From Promethearchaeota archaeon (GTDB lineage: Archaea; Asgardarchaeota; Lokiarchaeia; Sigyniarchaeales; SOKP01), in assembly GCA_011364975.1 (NCBI GenBank), contig RDOE01000002.1, positions 37,188 to 101,187 on the forward strand: a stretch of DNA of 64,000 nt. Direction: 5' to 3'. How positions within the stretch are numbered: the first letter of the stretch is position 1; every line of letters starts with the position of its first letter. The notes below the pieces were generated by a model, which was not told the DNA's origin, did no database searches, and worked only from the letters and a program-made list of their open reading frames with translations. The position numbers were made by a program, and so were the translations under genes. Shown here one piece after another: positions 39,585-51,097 of the stretch.

Positions 39585-40022
39585 TTATTCAAAGTATTGA
39601 GCTCCTTCTTCCATAGCTAAACCTAATATTTCACCATATGCAATAGCATCTTGAAGATTACCTTCGATTACAAGATCGCCGGACATATAAGCACTGGTAG
39701 AATCAATTTCCCCACTTGATAATCCTGCCCAAGTAGCACCTGTTGCTGACATTGTAACGCTTGGATCATCTGCTTCTCCTTCTCCATAATCAACATTACC
39801 CTCTCCAAGCTTCACCCAATATTTATAATCAGCATCAGTTATAATTAATTGTACCGTCATAAGATCAATATCGTCTAATTCTTCTTTTAAATCTTCACTT
39901 TCAGCAGCGACTTGTTTCACAAATTCATACATTTTCAGAGAATCAGAAGGTTTACTTGCCCCTTTTTCTCTCATTTCTTTTAATTCTTTAACTAATTGCT
40001 CATCAACCATTTGATATTTCAA
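39585..40022 (-). CDS. SCP2 sterol-carrier-like domain protein
   Basis: TVQLIITDADYKYWVKLGEGNVDYGEGEADDPSVTMSATGATWAGLSSGEIDSTSAYMSGDLVIEGNLQDAI. Confidence 0.85.
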   Translation of the reverse strand: MKYQMVDEQLVKELKEMREKGASKPSDSLKMYEFVKQVAAESEDLKEELDDIDLMTVQLIITDADYKYWVKLGEGNVDYGEGEADDPSVTMSATGATWAGLSSGEIDSTSAYMSGDLVIEGNLQDAIAYGEILGLAMEEGAQYFE

Positions 40023-40617
40023 CCTTTAAAAATTATTTAAATTTTTTATTTGAGATATAAAATACAATGTCAATTTATTTTAAAGGTTTATTTTTTGTCA
40101 TTTTTTCCTTTGTATTAGGGATTAAAATAAGTTTAAAAAAAAATCAATCGTGATATTCAAATGTATATAATAATTTAATTAGATTTATCGATTCAATTGA
40201 TTAATTTAAATGTTAAGGAATTAAAATACTTTGAAGACGATATTATTTTTTAGATTTAATGAAATTACAGATTGTTTTCAAGATGTATTCGGTTATAGGG
40301 TAATTATTTGACACAAAAAGGGGATGAGTCTATTCAATCTATTACTTGTGTTCTTACCTGCTCAAATGCAGAGTTCTACGAAAAAATAATTAGAATGAAT
40401 GATAATTAAGTTAGATCTAAAAAAAATGGATAAGGATTTGGTGTCAGAGTGGTTTCATATATTCATTCCAGAGGGGATTAAGAGTTAATTTGATTTAATG
40501 ACCAAGATTGTTAAAAAGAACGTATAAAGATCAATTATGGTTGATATAATTTATCAAAATTTTTAATCTTATAATGATTAACTAATTTATTATCACAATC
40601 ATCATGGTAATTAGGAT

Positions 40618-41874
40618 ATGCTACGAGTGGGTATAATAGGCTGTGGAGCTATTTCAAATCTAAATGTTCTTGGTTATCTTCATTCCCAAGATGCAGAGTT
40701 AGTTGCGGTTTGTGATACTGATGTTAAAAGAGCAAGAGAAAAATTAGAAAGATGGGGGCTAAGAACTTTAAAGATCTATGAAGATTATAAAAAGTTAATA
40801 GATCATGAGGATCTCGATATTGTTGAGATATTAACTCCACATAATTTACATCTTCCGATGACAAAATACGCAGCAGAAGCAGAAATTCCAGGAATATCGG
40901 TTCAAAAACCTATGGCTCACACTATAACTGATTGTGAAAAAATGATTGAAATTTGTAAGAAAAGTGATGTTAAACTAAAAATTTTTGAAAATTTTCGATT
41001 TTACCCTCCATTTTTAAAAGCGAAAGAACTTTTAGATGAAGGGATTATAGGTGACCCCTTAAATTTTAGAATAAATACGATAAAATTTCGAGGACCTTCG
41101 ATGTATGTCGATCTTAAGTCTTCTAGTTGGCGGATAAAATTTGACATTTGTGGTGGGGGGCCCTTGATTTATGACGACGGAATTCATAAGTTTTCCTTAG
41201 CTTTATGGTTGATGGATCAGAAGCGAGTTGAAGAATTGTATGCTTGGATCGATTATTTTAACGTCGTTATGGACATCCCAAATTATATTATTTGGAAATA
41301 TCCTAATTATAATCATAATTCACTCCCTAAATATGGAACTATGGAGTTTACTTTCGCCCCTAATCTCTATTATCCTAACAACTATTATGATTGTGATGAA
41401 TTTATTGAGATATCTGGCACAAAAGGAATAATGTGGCTCAATCAATGCACAGGAGGAGGAAATTTTCTATCAAAAACACCACAATTCCCCCCAATTGTAG
41501 TATACACTGATGGGGAAGTTAAGAAATATGGAGAAGATATGCCAAGAGATTGGAGATACTCTTTTATAAATTCTACTGAACACTTTATAAATGTAATAAA
41601 AAATGGTGGCGTTCCTATTTATACAGGCGAAGAAGGAAAAAATCTCTGTATTTTTGCAAAAATGCCTTATATCTCAAATCAGAGAAATAGAATTGTGTTG
41701 TGGAAAGAAGTGTCCGCTGAAAACGAAATTAATAAATCTTGCGTCGTTGAAGAACCCAAATTTGAGGATAGGAGCGGATTTCCAAGATTCAATCGAAATT
41801 TAAGAAAAGATTTGAAAAAAGGGATTAATCAAGGGTTAATTAATACAGAGTTTAAATACCAATATGACGATTAG
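40618..41874 (+). CDS. Gfo/Idh/MocA-family oxidoreductase
   Basis: LRVGIIGCGAISNLNVLGY...DIVEILTPHNLHLPMTKYAAEAEIPGISVQKPMA; DDGIHKFSLALWL. Confidence 0.9.
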   Translation: MLRVGIIGCGAISNLNVLGYLHSQDAELVAVCDTDVKRAREKLERWGLRTLKIYEDYKKLIDHEDLDIVEILTPHNLHLPMTKYAAEAEIPGISVQKPMAHTITDCEKMIEICKKSDVKLKIFENFRFYPPFLKAKELLDEGIIGDPLNFRINTIKFRGPSMYVDLKSSSWRIKFDICGGGPLIYDDGIHKFSLALWLMDQKRVEELYAWIDYFNVVMDIPNYIIWKYPNYNHNSLPKYGTMEFTFAPNLYYPNNYYDCDEFIEISGTKGIMWLNQCTGGGNFLSKTPQFPPIVVYTDGEVKKYGEDMPRDWRYSFINSTEHFINVIKNGGVPIYTGEEGKNLCIFAKMPYISNQRNRIVLWKEVSAENEINKSCVVEEPKFEDRSGFPRFNRNLRKDLKKGINQGLINTEFKYQYDD

Positions 41875-42981
41875 CTAATCAATTTGAGCAACAATTATCT
41901 CCCGTTTCTCTTCTGCAGACTTTATAGCTGCTAAATTGAATTGTAAAACTTTTTTAGCCTCGATTCCTGATAATATTGGAGTTTTTCCGCTTTTAACAAT
42001 ATCAATTAAATGTTTAGTAGCATTAATGAAACTCAGCTTCCAATCGTTATTGAATTCTCTATATGTTTCAACTTTTCCATCCCTAATTATAACGATTGGT
42101 GCAAAAATCTCCGATTCAGTCATTTTATTTCCTATTGAAGTGCCTTGATTTATCTTCATAATCCCTCGGGTGCCTATTATTTCTATAAACTCATCAGTAG
42201 AATAATAAATAGATGGGATATTCATTTCGGGCAGTAAGCAAAACTCCATTTGCCCATATTGAGGAACAACATGTTCTATACTTTGTTTATATTTAAATAT
42301 AACATATGCAGGAGCATCCAGTCCTTTGTAGGAATCGGTCCAAGCAAATACTTTTTCGATTTCTTCATCTACGAACCATTTTGCCAAAGTAAATGCATGC
42401 CAACCATTATCAAATAATACTGGTGAACCGTTCTTGCTTCCTCCAACCTGGCTTGGAATAGATCTCCAGCTTTGAGCGCTTTCTGAAACATCCCATCCAC
42501 CAAATCCACCCATTGCGATTTTAATCCGAATAGAACTAATATCTCCTATATAATCGTTATCTAACAATTCTTTCGCTTTAACAATATGTGGGATAAAAAG
42601 AAAGTTCTCGTATATAGAGAGAATTGACCCGGATTTTTCACAAGCTAAAATCATAGAATTCGCTTCGTCTAAGGTTAAAGCCATGGGTTTTTGAACTGAA
42701 ATTACTCTAACTCCCTTTTTAGCTGCGTTAATTGTAGCATCCGCATGTAAGTGATGAGGTAAAAGGATTTCAACGATATCTAAATCCTCTTTATCTAACA
42801 TTTGATTGTAATCAGTATAGACTTCTACTTTACGATCAAGATTGAATTTCTTTACCTTAGATTTGGCTTTTTCAATGGTTCTATTGCATAAACATGAAAC
42901 TTCAACATCATTATTGTTTAAATATCCAAGAATATTTAAGTCAAAAATAGTACCGGTACCAATTATTCCGACTCTTAGCAT
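41875..42981 (-). CDS. Gfo/Idh/MocA-family oxidoreductase (paralogue of 40618-41874)
   Basis: LRVGIIGTGTIFDLNILGY...DIVEILLPHHLHADATINAAKKGVRVISVQKPMALT; DNGWHAFTLAKWF. Confidence 0.9.
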   Translation of the reverse strand: MLRVGIIGTGTIFDLNILGYLNNNDVEVSCLCNRTIEKAKSKVKKFNLDRKVEVYTDYNQMLDKEDLDIVEILLPHHLHADATINAAKKGVRVISVQKPMALTLDEANSMILACEKSGSILSIYENFLFIPHIVKAKELLDNDYIGDISSIRIKIAMGGFGGWDVSESAQSWRSIPSQVGGSKNGSPVLFDNGWHAFTLAKWFVDEEIEKVFAWTDSYKGLDAPAYVIFKYKQSIEHVVPQYGQMEFCLLPEMNIPSIYYSTDEFIEIIGTRGIMKINQGTSIGNKMTESEIFAPIVIIRDGKVETYREFNNDWKLSFINATKHLIDIVKSGKTPILSGIEAKKVLQFNLAAIKSAEEKREIIVAQID

Positions 42982-43172
42982 AACAAGTATTTAAATCATT
43001 AATCAAATTTATATAACTCTATTATTAAAAAAGTAATAGTAATGTTTATTCCAAAAGGTTTTATTTCTCGATAGATGTAAAAAATAACTTAAATTATGAT
43101 TGATTCTTATTATGTTTGAAATAATTTAATACAAATTTGAGAGGATTATTCAGTTATTTTGAGGTATGAGAT

Positions 43173-44840
43173 ATGAAAAATCCTGTAAACGATTTAGATT
43201 TTAGAAAGGCCTATGAAAGAGCGTTGTATTTAGGGTGTGGTTATTCCTATGACGATTTAGAAAAACCTCGTATAGCAATAGTTAATTCTTGGAATGAAAT
43301 CAATCCAGGGCATATCCATTTACAAAAATTGGCGAAATTTGTTAAAAATGGGGTAAAAAAAGCTGGTGGAACACCTATGGAATTTAATACTATTGCTATT
43401 TGTGATGGCATCGCAAATTCGGGCAATTTCTCAAAATATGTTTTACCAACTCGTGAAATTATCGCAGCATCCATCGAAAGCACTATAAAAGCATACAATT
43501 TTGACGGTATGGTCATGGTGTGTTCATGTGATAAAATAATTCCTGGGATGCTAATTGCTGCAACAAGATGTAATCTCCCAACCATATTTTTAACCGGGGG
43601 AGTAATGGAGCCTAAATATTTTGAAACTGGACCCTTAAAAGGGAAAACCTATGTAACTTCCGATATAAAGGAGGCGATTGGTCAATTTAATAGGGGGAAA
43701 CTTACTAAGGAAGAATTTTTGCTAATAGAATCACAAACTTGCTGCTCTCCTGGTGCATGTAACATGATGGGAACAGCGAATACGATGGCATGTATCGTTG
43801 AAGCAATGGGTTTATCATTGCCAGAATGTGCAACTATGAGTGCAATATCAAAGGAAAAAGAAACTCTTTCTTATGAAACTGGAAGAACAATTATAGATTT
43901 GGTGAGGGATGATGTTAGGGCTTTAGATTTAATTACTCATGATTCAATTGAAAATGCGATAAAAGTTGCTCTTTCTTTTGGAGGATCATCAAATATGATC
44001 TTACACATGTGTGCTTTATCACATGAAATTGGAGGAAATCTCAATCACTTTGACTTCGATAAATTAAGTAAAAAGATACCCCTACTCGCCAAATTCAAAC
44101 CAGCATCAGAATATAATTTAACGGAATTTCATAATGCCGGAGGTGTTAAAGTATTGATGAAAAAATTAGAACCTTTGTTGAAGTTATCTTCAAAAAATGT
44201 ATCAGGGTTAACTTTAGAGGAGTTTTTAAAAAATATTATATATGATGATTATCAAATAATTCGTAATTTAGAAGACCCTATTGATTTAGAAGGTGGAATT
44301 GCAGTTTTATCAGGAAATTTAGCTCCAGATGGAGCAATAATAAAACAAAGTGCATTAAATAAAAATATGCGATATCATAAAGGCCCTGCGAAAACCTTTG
44401 AGTCTGAGGAAGAAGTTAGAGATGCTTTGCTAGAGAATAGAGTAAATAAGGGTGATGTATTAATTATTAGAAATGAGGGTCCAAAGGGTTCTCCAGGTAT
44501 GAGAGAATTATCTCTTCCTGCAGCAATTCTAGTGGGAATGGGCTTAGGTGATTCAGTTGCGATGATTACTGATGGCAGATACTCAGGAGCAACTCGAGGG
44601 CCATGTATTGGCCATGTTTGTCCCGAAGCATACGAAGGAGGACCCATTGCGATTGTTAAAGATGGAGATATTATAGAGATAGATATTGAAAATCGAAGCT
44701 TAAATATTTTGATTTCGGATGATGAGATTAATTCCCGATTAAAAGTATGGGAACGAGTTAAACCGTTTACTACTAAGGGATATTTAAGTATCTATAGGAA
44801 ATTAGTATCCTCTGCTAAATTTGGAGGTTTTTTAGAATAA
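43173..44840 (+). CDS. ilvD: Dihydroxy-acid dehydratase
   Basis: [84 protein letters not shown]. Confidence 0.95.
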   Translation: MKNPVNDLDFRKAYERALYLGCGYSYDDLEKPRIAIVNSWNEINPGHIHLQKLAKFVKNGVKKAGGTPMEFNTIAICDGIANSGNFSKYVLPTREIIAASIESTIKAYNFDGMVMVCSCDKIIPGMLIAATRCNLPTIFLTGGVMEPKYFETGPLKGKTYVTSDIKEAIGQFNRGKLTKEEFLLIESQTCCSPGACNMMGTANTMACIVEAMGLSLPECATMSAISKEKETLSYETGRTIIDLVRDDVRALDLITHDSIENAIKVALSFGGSSNMILHMCALSHEIGGNLNHFDFDKLSKKIPLLAKFKPASEYNLTEFHNAGGVKVLMKKLEPLLKLSSKNVSGLTLEEFLKNIIYDDYQIIRNLEDPIDLEGGIAVLSGNLAPDGAIIKQSALNKNMRYHKGPAKTFESEEEVRDALLENRVNKGDVLIIRNEGPKGSPGMRELSLPAAILVGMGLGDSVAMITDGRYSGATRGPCIGHVCPEAYEGGPIAIVKDGDIIEIDIENRSLNILISDDEINSRLKVWERVKPFTTKGYLSIYRKLVSSAKFGGFLE

Positions 44841-44938
44841 TGGATCCTTCTTGAGATATGATTATTTCTAGTTTTTAATTATTTTTAACCAATTTAAATG
44901 AATTTTATAATTAGTATTTTATTATCAAATAATATAAT

Positions 44939-46102
44939 ATGATAGATGAAAGTCGAATAGAAGAAACAGTTAAGGCAATATCTTTCCCTAGATTATCTGG
45001 AACTGCGGATGAACGTAAGATTTTAACATTAATGTCTAAAAAGTTATCGATGCTCAATTTAGACCTTCATATTCAAGATTTTGAATTTAGTACTTTTTTT
45101 GGTAGATCTTACCCTAAGATCGGATTTCTTTTTGGTTTTGTTCTAATTGTCTTTTTCTACCTAAATTTTGAGTCAATTCTAATTCCAGTTTTATCATTAA
45201 TTATTTTGATTACCTTAATTTCTACATTTTTAATCACTCGAAACCCGGAAAATATTAGATTAAAGAGAATATTATCTTCGGCAAATATTTACGTTAAAAT
45301 CTTACCATCTGAGGAAAAACAAGAAGAACAAGACACTAATAACCTTAATATCTTTTTCTTTTCTCATTTAGACTCTAAAGGTCAGAGATTCTCTATACTG
45401 GCTCGGATTAGAGCAATAAGAGTATGGGCTTTCACTTCTTTAATATTAGTTGTGATTATAATTCTTAAAAATTATTTATTCATTCAATTAGCTTTACTCT
45501 TTTATGGTATTGGACTTATTCCTTTTATCTTAAATTTAATAGCAACAATATTAATCCTATTTAATACTTCTAATAATTTATCTGACGGTGCGATTGATGA
45601 TGCATCTGGAATTTCATGTGTATTTGAACTTTTAAACCATTATTTGGAACCAGAATCACGATTAAAAAACTTTAACTTATTTTTTATTTTTACTGGAGCT
45701 GAGGAATGTGGTACAATGGGAATACGTAATTTTTATAAATTAATTAAGGATTTAAGTAAAGAAAGTATATTCTTTTTCAACTTTGACTCTATAGCGGAAA
45801 GTATTTATTTATTTCCGGGTAAAAACCATTCTAATAGAGTTAAAACTCTTTACAAAATGTTTTTATCAAATAAAATGGGATTAGAGATAAAAAGTAACCC
45901 TAAGAAAATTTATTTTGGGTCTCATTCTGATGGTTATTACATGAAAAGAATGGGATTTGATGGTATTGGAATAGGAGATATGGATTGTTATAAATATATT
46001 CATTCTATAAACGATACGCCTGATAGAGTTAACTATTCCCTTTTGAAGAAATTATGTGAAGTTATTATAGATGTTTTAGATTCTTATGATAAGCAATTTT
46101 AA
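44939..46102 (+). CDS. Membrane-embedded M28-like zinc aminopeptidase
   Basis: FPRLSGTADERK; FFSHLDSKGQ; DGAIDDASGISCVFELL; FTGAEECGTMGIRNF; FGSHSDGYYM; hydrophobic helices between. Confidence 0.82.
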   Translation: MIDESRIEETVKAISFPRLSGTADERKILTLMSKKLSMLNLDLHIQDFEFSTFFGRSYPKIGFLFGFVLIVFFYLNFESILIPVLSLIILITLISTFLITRNPENIRLKRILSSANIYVKILPSEEKQEEQDTNNLNIFFFSHLDSKGQRFSILARIRAIRVWAFTSLILVVIIILKNYLFIQLALLFYGIGLIPFILNLIATILILFNTSNNLSDGAIDDASGISCVFELLNHYLEPESRLKNFNLFFIFTGAEECGTMGIRNFYKLIKDLSKESIFFFNFDSIAESIYLFPGKNHSNRVKTLYKMFLSNKMGLEIKSNPKKIYFGSHSDGYYMKRMGFDGIGIGDMDCYKYIHSINDTPDRVNYSLLKKLCEVIIDVLDSYDKQF

Positions 46103-46165
46103 AAAAGAGATTAAATCATATAATTATAGAGTTAAATATTAATTAAATCAAATTCCCAACTAGAA

Positions 46166-47722
46166 GTGCTTAACATCGAGGATTTAACTGACAAGGATTT
46201 AGGTGTTGTTTTAACTCCACCCAGAACGGCAGAATACATTATAAACAAATTAGGAAAAATTGGAGAAGATAAAGTTGTTCTTGATCCTTGCGTTGGTTCT
46301 GGAATTTTTATAGAGATTTTATTAAAATCAGGATTAAAGCAAGATCAGATATTCTGCTATGATATAAATCCAAATTTTAAGGTAAAAATTGAAGATATGG
46401 TTTCTAATTTTAAAATTTTAGATACTTTGCTGTCGATTTCCCTAAAGGACCATAATAAATTCGATTATGTTGTTGGAAATCCACCATATTTGAATAAATC
46501 TAGTACTTATATAAAAAGAAATAAAACAAAATTGAGAAAGCTCTATGGCAGTATTAATGCTCATGAAACTTATTCAATGTTTATTGTTAATAGTATTTGG
46601 AGATTAAAGGAAGGAGGGAAGTTAGGTTTCATAACCAGTGATTCATTTCTTTCGCTAAGTACTCATACAAGATTGAGGAAATTTATTTTAGATACTTGTA
46701 TTATAAATGAAATTCTGTTAGCCCCTAAAGATTTATTTTCCAGTCAAAATGTAAGTATAAATCCATTAATTATTATATTAACTAAATGTTCAGGTCAAAA
46801 TAACTTAAAAAACAGATATAATAACGTAATTAGGGTTATTCCGCGGGTTGCCTCAGAAGAAGAATATTGGAATCCAAAAATCGTAAACCTAATAGAACAA
46901 AAAAAGTACTTTTTATTACCTTTTAACATCTTCTTTATTGATGTAGAAGAAGGTATAATAAAATTATTTGAAAATGCCCCTAAATTAGAAGAATATGTGA
47001 AAGGTTATATCGGAATGCACACTCATAATAATCAAAAATATATCGCAGCTATTGCGGATTGCGATCTAGCCAATACTTTTAAAAAAAAAAATGAACGAAT
47101 CAATAAAGAAGATAAAAAGTATAAGATATTACCAAGAGAAGATTTAGAATCTAAAACTTGGAAACCCTATTTAAAAAGAGGAGGTTCTGAACAGTATTAT
47201 CGTCCAATTATCGAAGCTTTAGATTGGAGAGAAGGAGCAAGAAAGAATTATGACATTCCATACAATGTACCATTTGAAAAGGAAGGATTAGTTATTAGTG
47301 GAGTAAGTTCCAGATTAGCCGCAAGATATATGCCAAAAGGCTGTTATTGGGACTCTAATAAAGCAATTGGTTTCATTATTAAAACTAAATACCTTTCAAT
47401 CTATTATTTATTGGGTTTACTCAATAGTTCTTTATATAATTATCTTGCTAAAGGGATAATAAATAATACAAACAGTATCCAAATTAGCGGTATACATGCA
47501 TTACCTTTAATTTTACCAGATAAAGCTACGAAAGAAGAAGTTGAAATATACGTAAAAGAAATAATTAAAATGAAACAAAAGGATTTAATGTACGATTTCA
47601 CTCAACAACAAAAACTAATAGATAATCTTATCTTCAAATTTTACTCGAATAGATTTAATTTGTCAAATGACTTAAAATTAAAACTGGATTTGCAGTATTC
47701 TTCATATAGTTCTTCTTTTTAA
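46166..47722 (+). CDS. N6-adenine DNA methyltransferase with C-terminal recognition domain (Eco57I/TaqI-like)
   Basis: GVVLTPPRTAEYIINKLG; VVLDPCVGSGIFIEILL; FDYVVGNPPYLNKSS; GGKLGFITSDSFL. GTG start. Confidence 0.88.
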   Translation: MLNIEDLTDKDLGVVLTPPRTAEYIINKLGKIGEDKVVLDPCVGSGIFIEILLKSGLKQDQIFCYDINPNFKVKIEDMVSNFKILDTLLSISLKDHNKFDYVVGNPPYLNKSSTYIKRNKTKLRKLYGSINAHETYSMFIVNSIWRLKEGGKLGFITSDSFLSLSTHTRLRKFILDTCIINEILLAPKDLFSSQNVSINPLIIILTKCSGQNNLKNRYNNVIRVIPRVASEEEYWNPKIVNLIEQKKYFLLPFNIFFIDVEEGIIKLFENAPKLEEYVKGYIGMHTHNNQKYIAAIADCDLANTFKKKNERINKEDKKYKILPREDLESKTWKPYLKRGGSEQYYRPIIEALDWREGARKNYDIPYNVPFEKEGLVISGVSSRLAARYMPKGCYWDSNKAIGFIIKTKYLSIYYLLGLLNSSLYNYLAKGIINNTNSIQISGIHALPLILPDKATKEEVEIYVKEIIKMKQKDLMYDFTQQQKLIDNLIFKFYSNRFNLSNDLKLKLDLQYSSYSSSF

Positions 47723-47777
47723 AATCTTCAAACAGAAAACAAATAGATTATATAATAGGATTTAAATATTTTTGACA

Positions 47778-49601
47778 TTAAAGCTTTTCTCCTTTCATTT
47801 CCTCTTCATATTTTTCTCTACGTTTTTCCAAATATTCAGGAATTGTAACATCCCACCAACCAAGTGCTGGTGAACCAGTATAGGGATACTCTCTTTGAAC
47901 TTCGATTTCTAGTACTGCTGGTTTTTTAGATGCAGCAGCTCTTTCTAAAGCAGGTATAATATCTTGTTTTTTAGAGATTTTCTCAGCATAACATCCAAAA
48001 GCCTCACCTATCTTTGCAAAATCAGGTGTGTAGGTATTACCTTTAGAATCTTCAAAAGCGGTACCATACCCTCTATCTTCCCCAAAAGCCGCTTGCTGTA
48101 GATCTTTTATAGCGATCCAACCATGATTATTTAGTACTATAAAGAAAATATTTTCTAATCCAAGTTGAACAGCCATTGATAATTCTGAAATGGTCATCAT
48201 AAAATCACCATCTCCTACAAGAGCGACAACCTGTCGATCAAATTTACCTATATCAATAGATCCTAACTTAGCACCTATAGCTGCGGGTACACTATAACCC
48301 ATTGTCGAAAAACCACCAGCAGTAATGCAAGTTTTCGGTTCATAAAATTCTAACTCCTGAAGCATTTGAGCCTGAACATTTCCTGAACTGGTTACTATAA
48401 CAGCATCGCGATCAAAAAATTTTCGAATTTCTTTTAAAACAGTAGATATCATTACAGGGATTTTAGTATCATCTCTGTTCTTCTTAAGAAAACTAAACCA
48501 ACTTTCCTTATCCTTCTGCATTTCTTGAAAATATTCGCTATTGATATAATCTTTGGAATAGCCATTCAATTCTGTTAATATTTGCTTTAATGATAATTTA
48601 ACATCTCCAAGAATACCTAGGGTTACAGGATAGTTTTTTCCAATTTCATTAGGATCAATGTCTATTTGAATGAGTTTAGTTGGGGGGATAGAAAAACTAA
48701 CACCTTCCTTATAAGAGCTTGCGGTTTCATCGGCAAATCTACATCCTAAAGCAAGAATTACATCAGCAGTTGAGGTCATTTTTAATCCTATCGTTGTTCC
48801 TTTTGAACCTGCTGACCAACAATAAAGTGGATGGGAATTATCTATGATATCTTTTCCCATCATAGTTACCACAACAGCTGCTCCTAGTTTTTCAGCTAAA
48901 TTTCTCACTTCCTCGCTCGCATTAGAAGTTACAGCACCTCCTCCTATAAATAGAACGGGTCTTTTAGCAGTTTTCAGAATCTCTGTTGCGTCTTTGATAA
49001 GTTCAGGATCTGCCATAATTCTTCCTTTAGGTCTTCTTTCTGTAGGTTCTGGGATTTTAATGTCAATACTATTTGCTTGAACATCCATAGGAAGATCAAT
49101 ATGAACCGGACCTTTCCTTCCTGTTAACATGATGTTAAATGCTCTTTGCATGATTGTAGGTAATTGCCCCACAGTATCTACCTCAAAACTACGCTTTACA
49201 ATTGGTTCTAGAATTTTAGGCATATTGGAATCTTTTTTTCGTTCAATCTCTTGTAAAACTCCTTTCCCTCTCATGTGAACATGGGTATCGCCTGTTATAC
49301 ATAATACTGGAAATGAATCTACATATGCATCAGCAAGACCAATAGCTGTATTGATGGCTCCTGGTCCTATTGAAGTAAACACACATAAGGGCTTGTTAAC
49401 AATCCTATAATACCCTACAGCAAGATGTACTCCTGACATTTCTTGTTTAGGTTGGATTAATTTAAGCTTACTTTTATCTTTATAGAACGCATCGACCAAA
49501 GCTAAACATCCATGACCGGGAATGCCTACAACATAATTTACACCTTCTTTTATTAAATATTTAGCTACAATTTCTCCTCCAGTATATAAGGGCATTCTCA
49601 A
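47778..49601 (-). CDS. Thiamine-diphosphate enzyme, acetolactate synthase large-subunit-like
   Basis: GGEIVAKYLIKEGVNYVVGIPGHG; TSIGPGAINTAIGLADAY; GRKGPVHIDLPMDVQ; VALVGDGDFMMTISELSMAVQLGLENIFFIVLNNHGW. Confidence 0.88.
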   Translation of the reverse strand: MRMPLYTGGEIVAKYLIKEGVNYVVGIPGHGCLALVDAFYKDKSKLKLIQPKQEMSGVHLAVGYYRIVNKPLCVFTSIGPGAINTAIGLADAYVDSFPVLCITGDTHVHMRGKGVLQEIERKKDSNMPKILEPIVKRSFEVDTVGQLPTIMQRAFNIMLTGRKGPVHIDLPMDVQANSIDIKIPEPTERRPKGRIMADPELIKDATEILKTAKRPVLFIGGGAVTSNASEEVRNLAEKLGAAVVVTMMGKDIIDNSHPLYCWSAGSKGTTIGLKMTSTADVILALGCRFADETASSYKEGVSFSIPPTKLIQIDIDPNEIGKNYPVTLGILGDVKLSLKQILTELNGYSKDYINSEYFQEMQKDKESWFSFLKKNRDDTKIPVMISTVLKEIRKFFDRDAVIVTSSGNVQAQMLQELEFYEPKTCITAGGFSTMGYSVPAAIGAKLGSIDIGKFDRQVVALVGDGDFMMTISELSMAVQLGLENIFFIVLNNHGWIAIKDLQQAAFGEDRGYGTAFEDSKGNTYTPDFAKIGEAFGCYAEKISKKQDIIPALERAAASKKPAVLEIEVQREYPYTGSPALGWWDVTIPEYLEKRREKYEEEMKGEKL

Positions 49602-49771
49602 AACACTCTCATAGAAATAATTGGTTTTTAAATTAATATTATTAAAAATCTTAACTCAAAATTAAGGTTTTATTATCATCAACTTTAAAAATTCATTAAT
49701 CCCCTCCAGTTTATAAGTTGAACATCAAAAAAGTAATTTATACACTATATTAAGATTAATTTCTGAATTAG

Positions 49772-51073
49772 TTGATTAAGAATTTGCCATCTATTTTAGA
49801 AAAAATTCGGGTATTGGGAGAAAACTCAAAATACGACATCTGTGCTAGTACCGCTTCCAGTCGTTCAAAAAAGTATCCAAATTTATTTGGAGATTCAAAA
49901 AGTTGGATAGGGGCTACTGCTAAAGCCGGAATATGTCATAGTTATACTCCTGACGGGCGATGTATGAGTCTTTTCAAAACTTTATACACCAACAAATGTA
50001 TATATAATTGTAAATATTGTTTTTCTCATAACTGCAAGCAGAAAATGAGTTTTACACCAGAGGAATATGCTCAAACCTTCATGAAACTATATTCAATGAA
50101 TGTGGTAGAAGGGGTTTTTATCTCATCAGGAGTATATCGTAGCGCTGACGCAACTACAGATGAAATGTTGGAGGCGATAAAGCTTTTAAGATTCAAATAT
50201 AAATTTCGGGGATATATCCATTTTAAATGCTTGCCTGGTGTAAGTCAATACTTATTGAAAGAAGCTATAAGTTTGACTGATCGTATTTCAATTAATTCAG
50301 AGGCATCTAGTAAGGAACATCTTGCGGAAATTGCTGAACAAAAGGATTTTTATAATGACATAATAATGCGCCAAAGATGGTTAAAAGAAATTCGTATTAA
50401 GCATAATCAAGAGACCCTTAAAAATTTAAAAGATTTAAAGGAAGATTATAAGCTAAATTTTCAAGAAAAAATGATAAAGGCTCACCGTAAGGATGGATAT
50501 AAAACTTTTCGCTGGGATGGAGCTCCCATTCTAAATAGTGGTCAAACTACACAGTTTGTTGTTGGTGCTAGTAAAAATGAAACTGATTTCGATTTATTAA
50601 AAAGGATAGATTGGGGATATAAAGAAATTGATCTTAGAAGAGCTTACTTTTCGTCGTTTATTCCTATAGAGGGAACTCCATTGGCGAATAGACAAGCTGC
50701 TCCACTTACACGAGAACATAGATTATATCAAAGTGATTGGTTACTAAGAATTTACCATTACAAATTAAAAGAATTAAAAGAAATTCTTACAGAAGAAGGA
50801 AATTTACCCGAAGGAGATCCTAAATTGCATTTGGCTAGGCGGAATTTTGAGGATCATGGACCTATTGACCCGAATAAAGCTTCATATTATGAATTGCTAC
50901 GTATACCAGGTATTGGGCCCATATCGGCAAAAAGAATTATAAATTTACGCGCTAAAAAATTTATATTTAAACGTCGTGCTGAGTTAAAATCAGTTGGTGT
51001 AGTACTCAAACGGGCTGATCCTTTCCTTTTAATAAGCGGTCAAAATCAAAAAATTTTAACTAAATATATTTAA
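49772..51073 (+). CDS. Radical SAM protein with C-terminal helix-hairpin-helix (putative DNA modification/repair, COG4277-like)
   Basis: YDICASTASSR...GICHSYTPDGRCMSLFKTLYTNKCIYNCKYCFSHNC; C-terminal LLRIPGIGPISAKRIINLRAKKF (HhH). TTG start. Confidence 0.87.
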   Translation: MIKNLPSILEKIRVLGENSKYDICASTASSRSKKYPNLFGDSKSWIGATAKAGICHSYTPDGRCMSLFKTLYTNKCIYNCKYCFSHNCKQKMSFTPEEYAQTFMKLYSMNVVEGVFISSGVYRSADATTDEMLEAIKLLRFKYKFRGYIHFKCLPGVSQYLLKEAISLTDRISINSEASSKEHLAEIAEQKDFYNDIIMRQRWLKEIRIKHNQETLKNLKDLKEDYKLNFQEKMIKAHRKDGYKTFRWDGAPILNSGQTTQFVVGASKNETDFDLLKRIDWGYKEIDLRRAYFSSFIPIEGTPLANRQAAPLTREHRLYQSDWLLRIYHYKLKELKEILTEEGNLPEGDPKLHLARRNFEDHGPIDPNKASYYELLRIPGIGPISAKRIINLRAKKFIFKRRAELKSVGVVLKRADPFLLISGQNQKILTKYI

Positions 51074-51097
51074 GTCATACACAGGTCAAAACTCTAG

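Noticed and set aside
40023-40617. About 600 bp intergenic with a short TTG-start frame (LTQKGDESIQSITCVLTCSNAEFYEKIIRMNDN) near 40310
   Set aside because: Only about 33 codons with no homology I can recognise; could be gene debris but unsupported.
43247-43585. 112-aa minus ORF (and 44375-44647)
   Set aside because: Antisense to ilvD, whose motifs are unambiguous.
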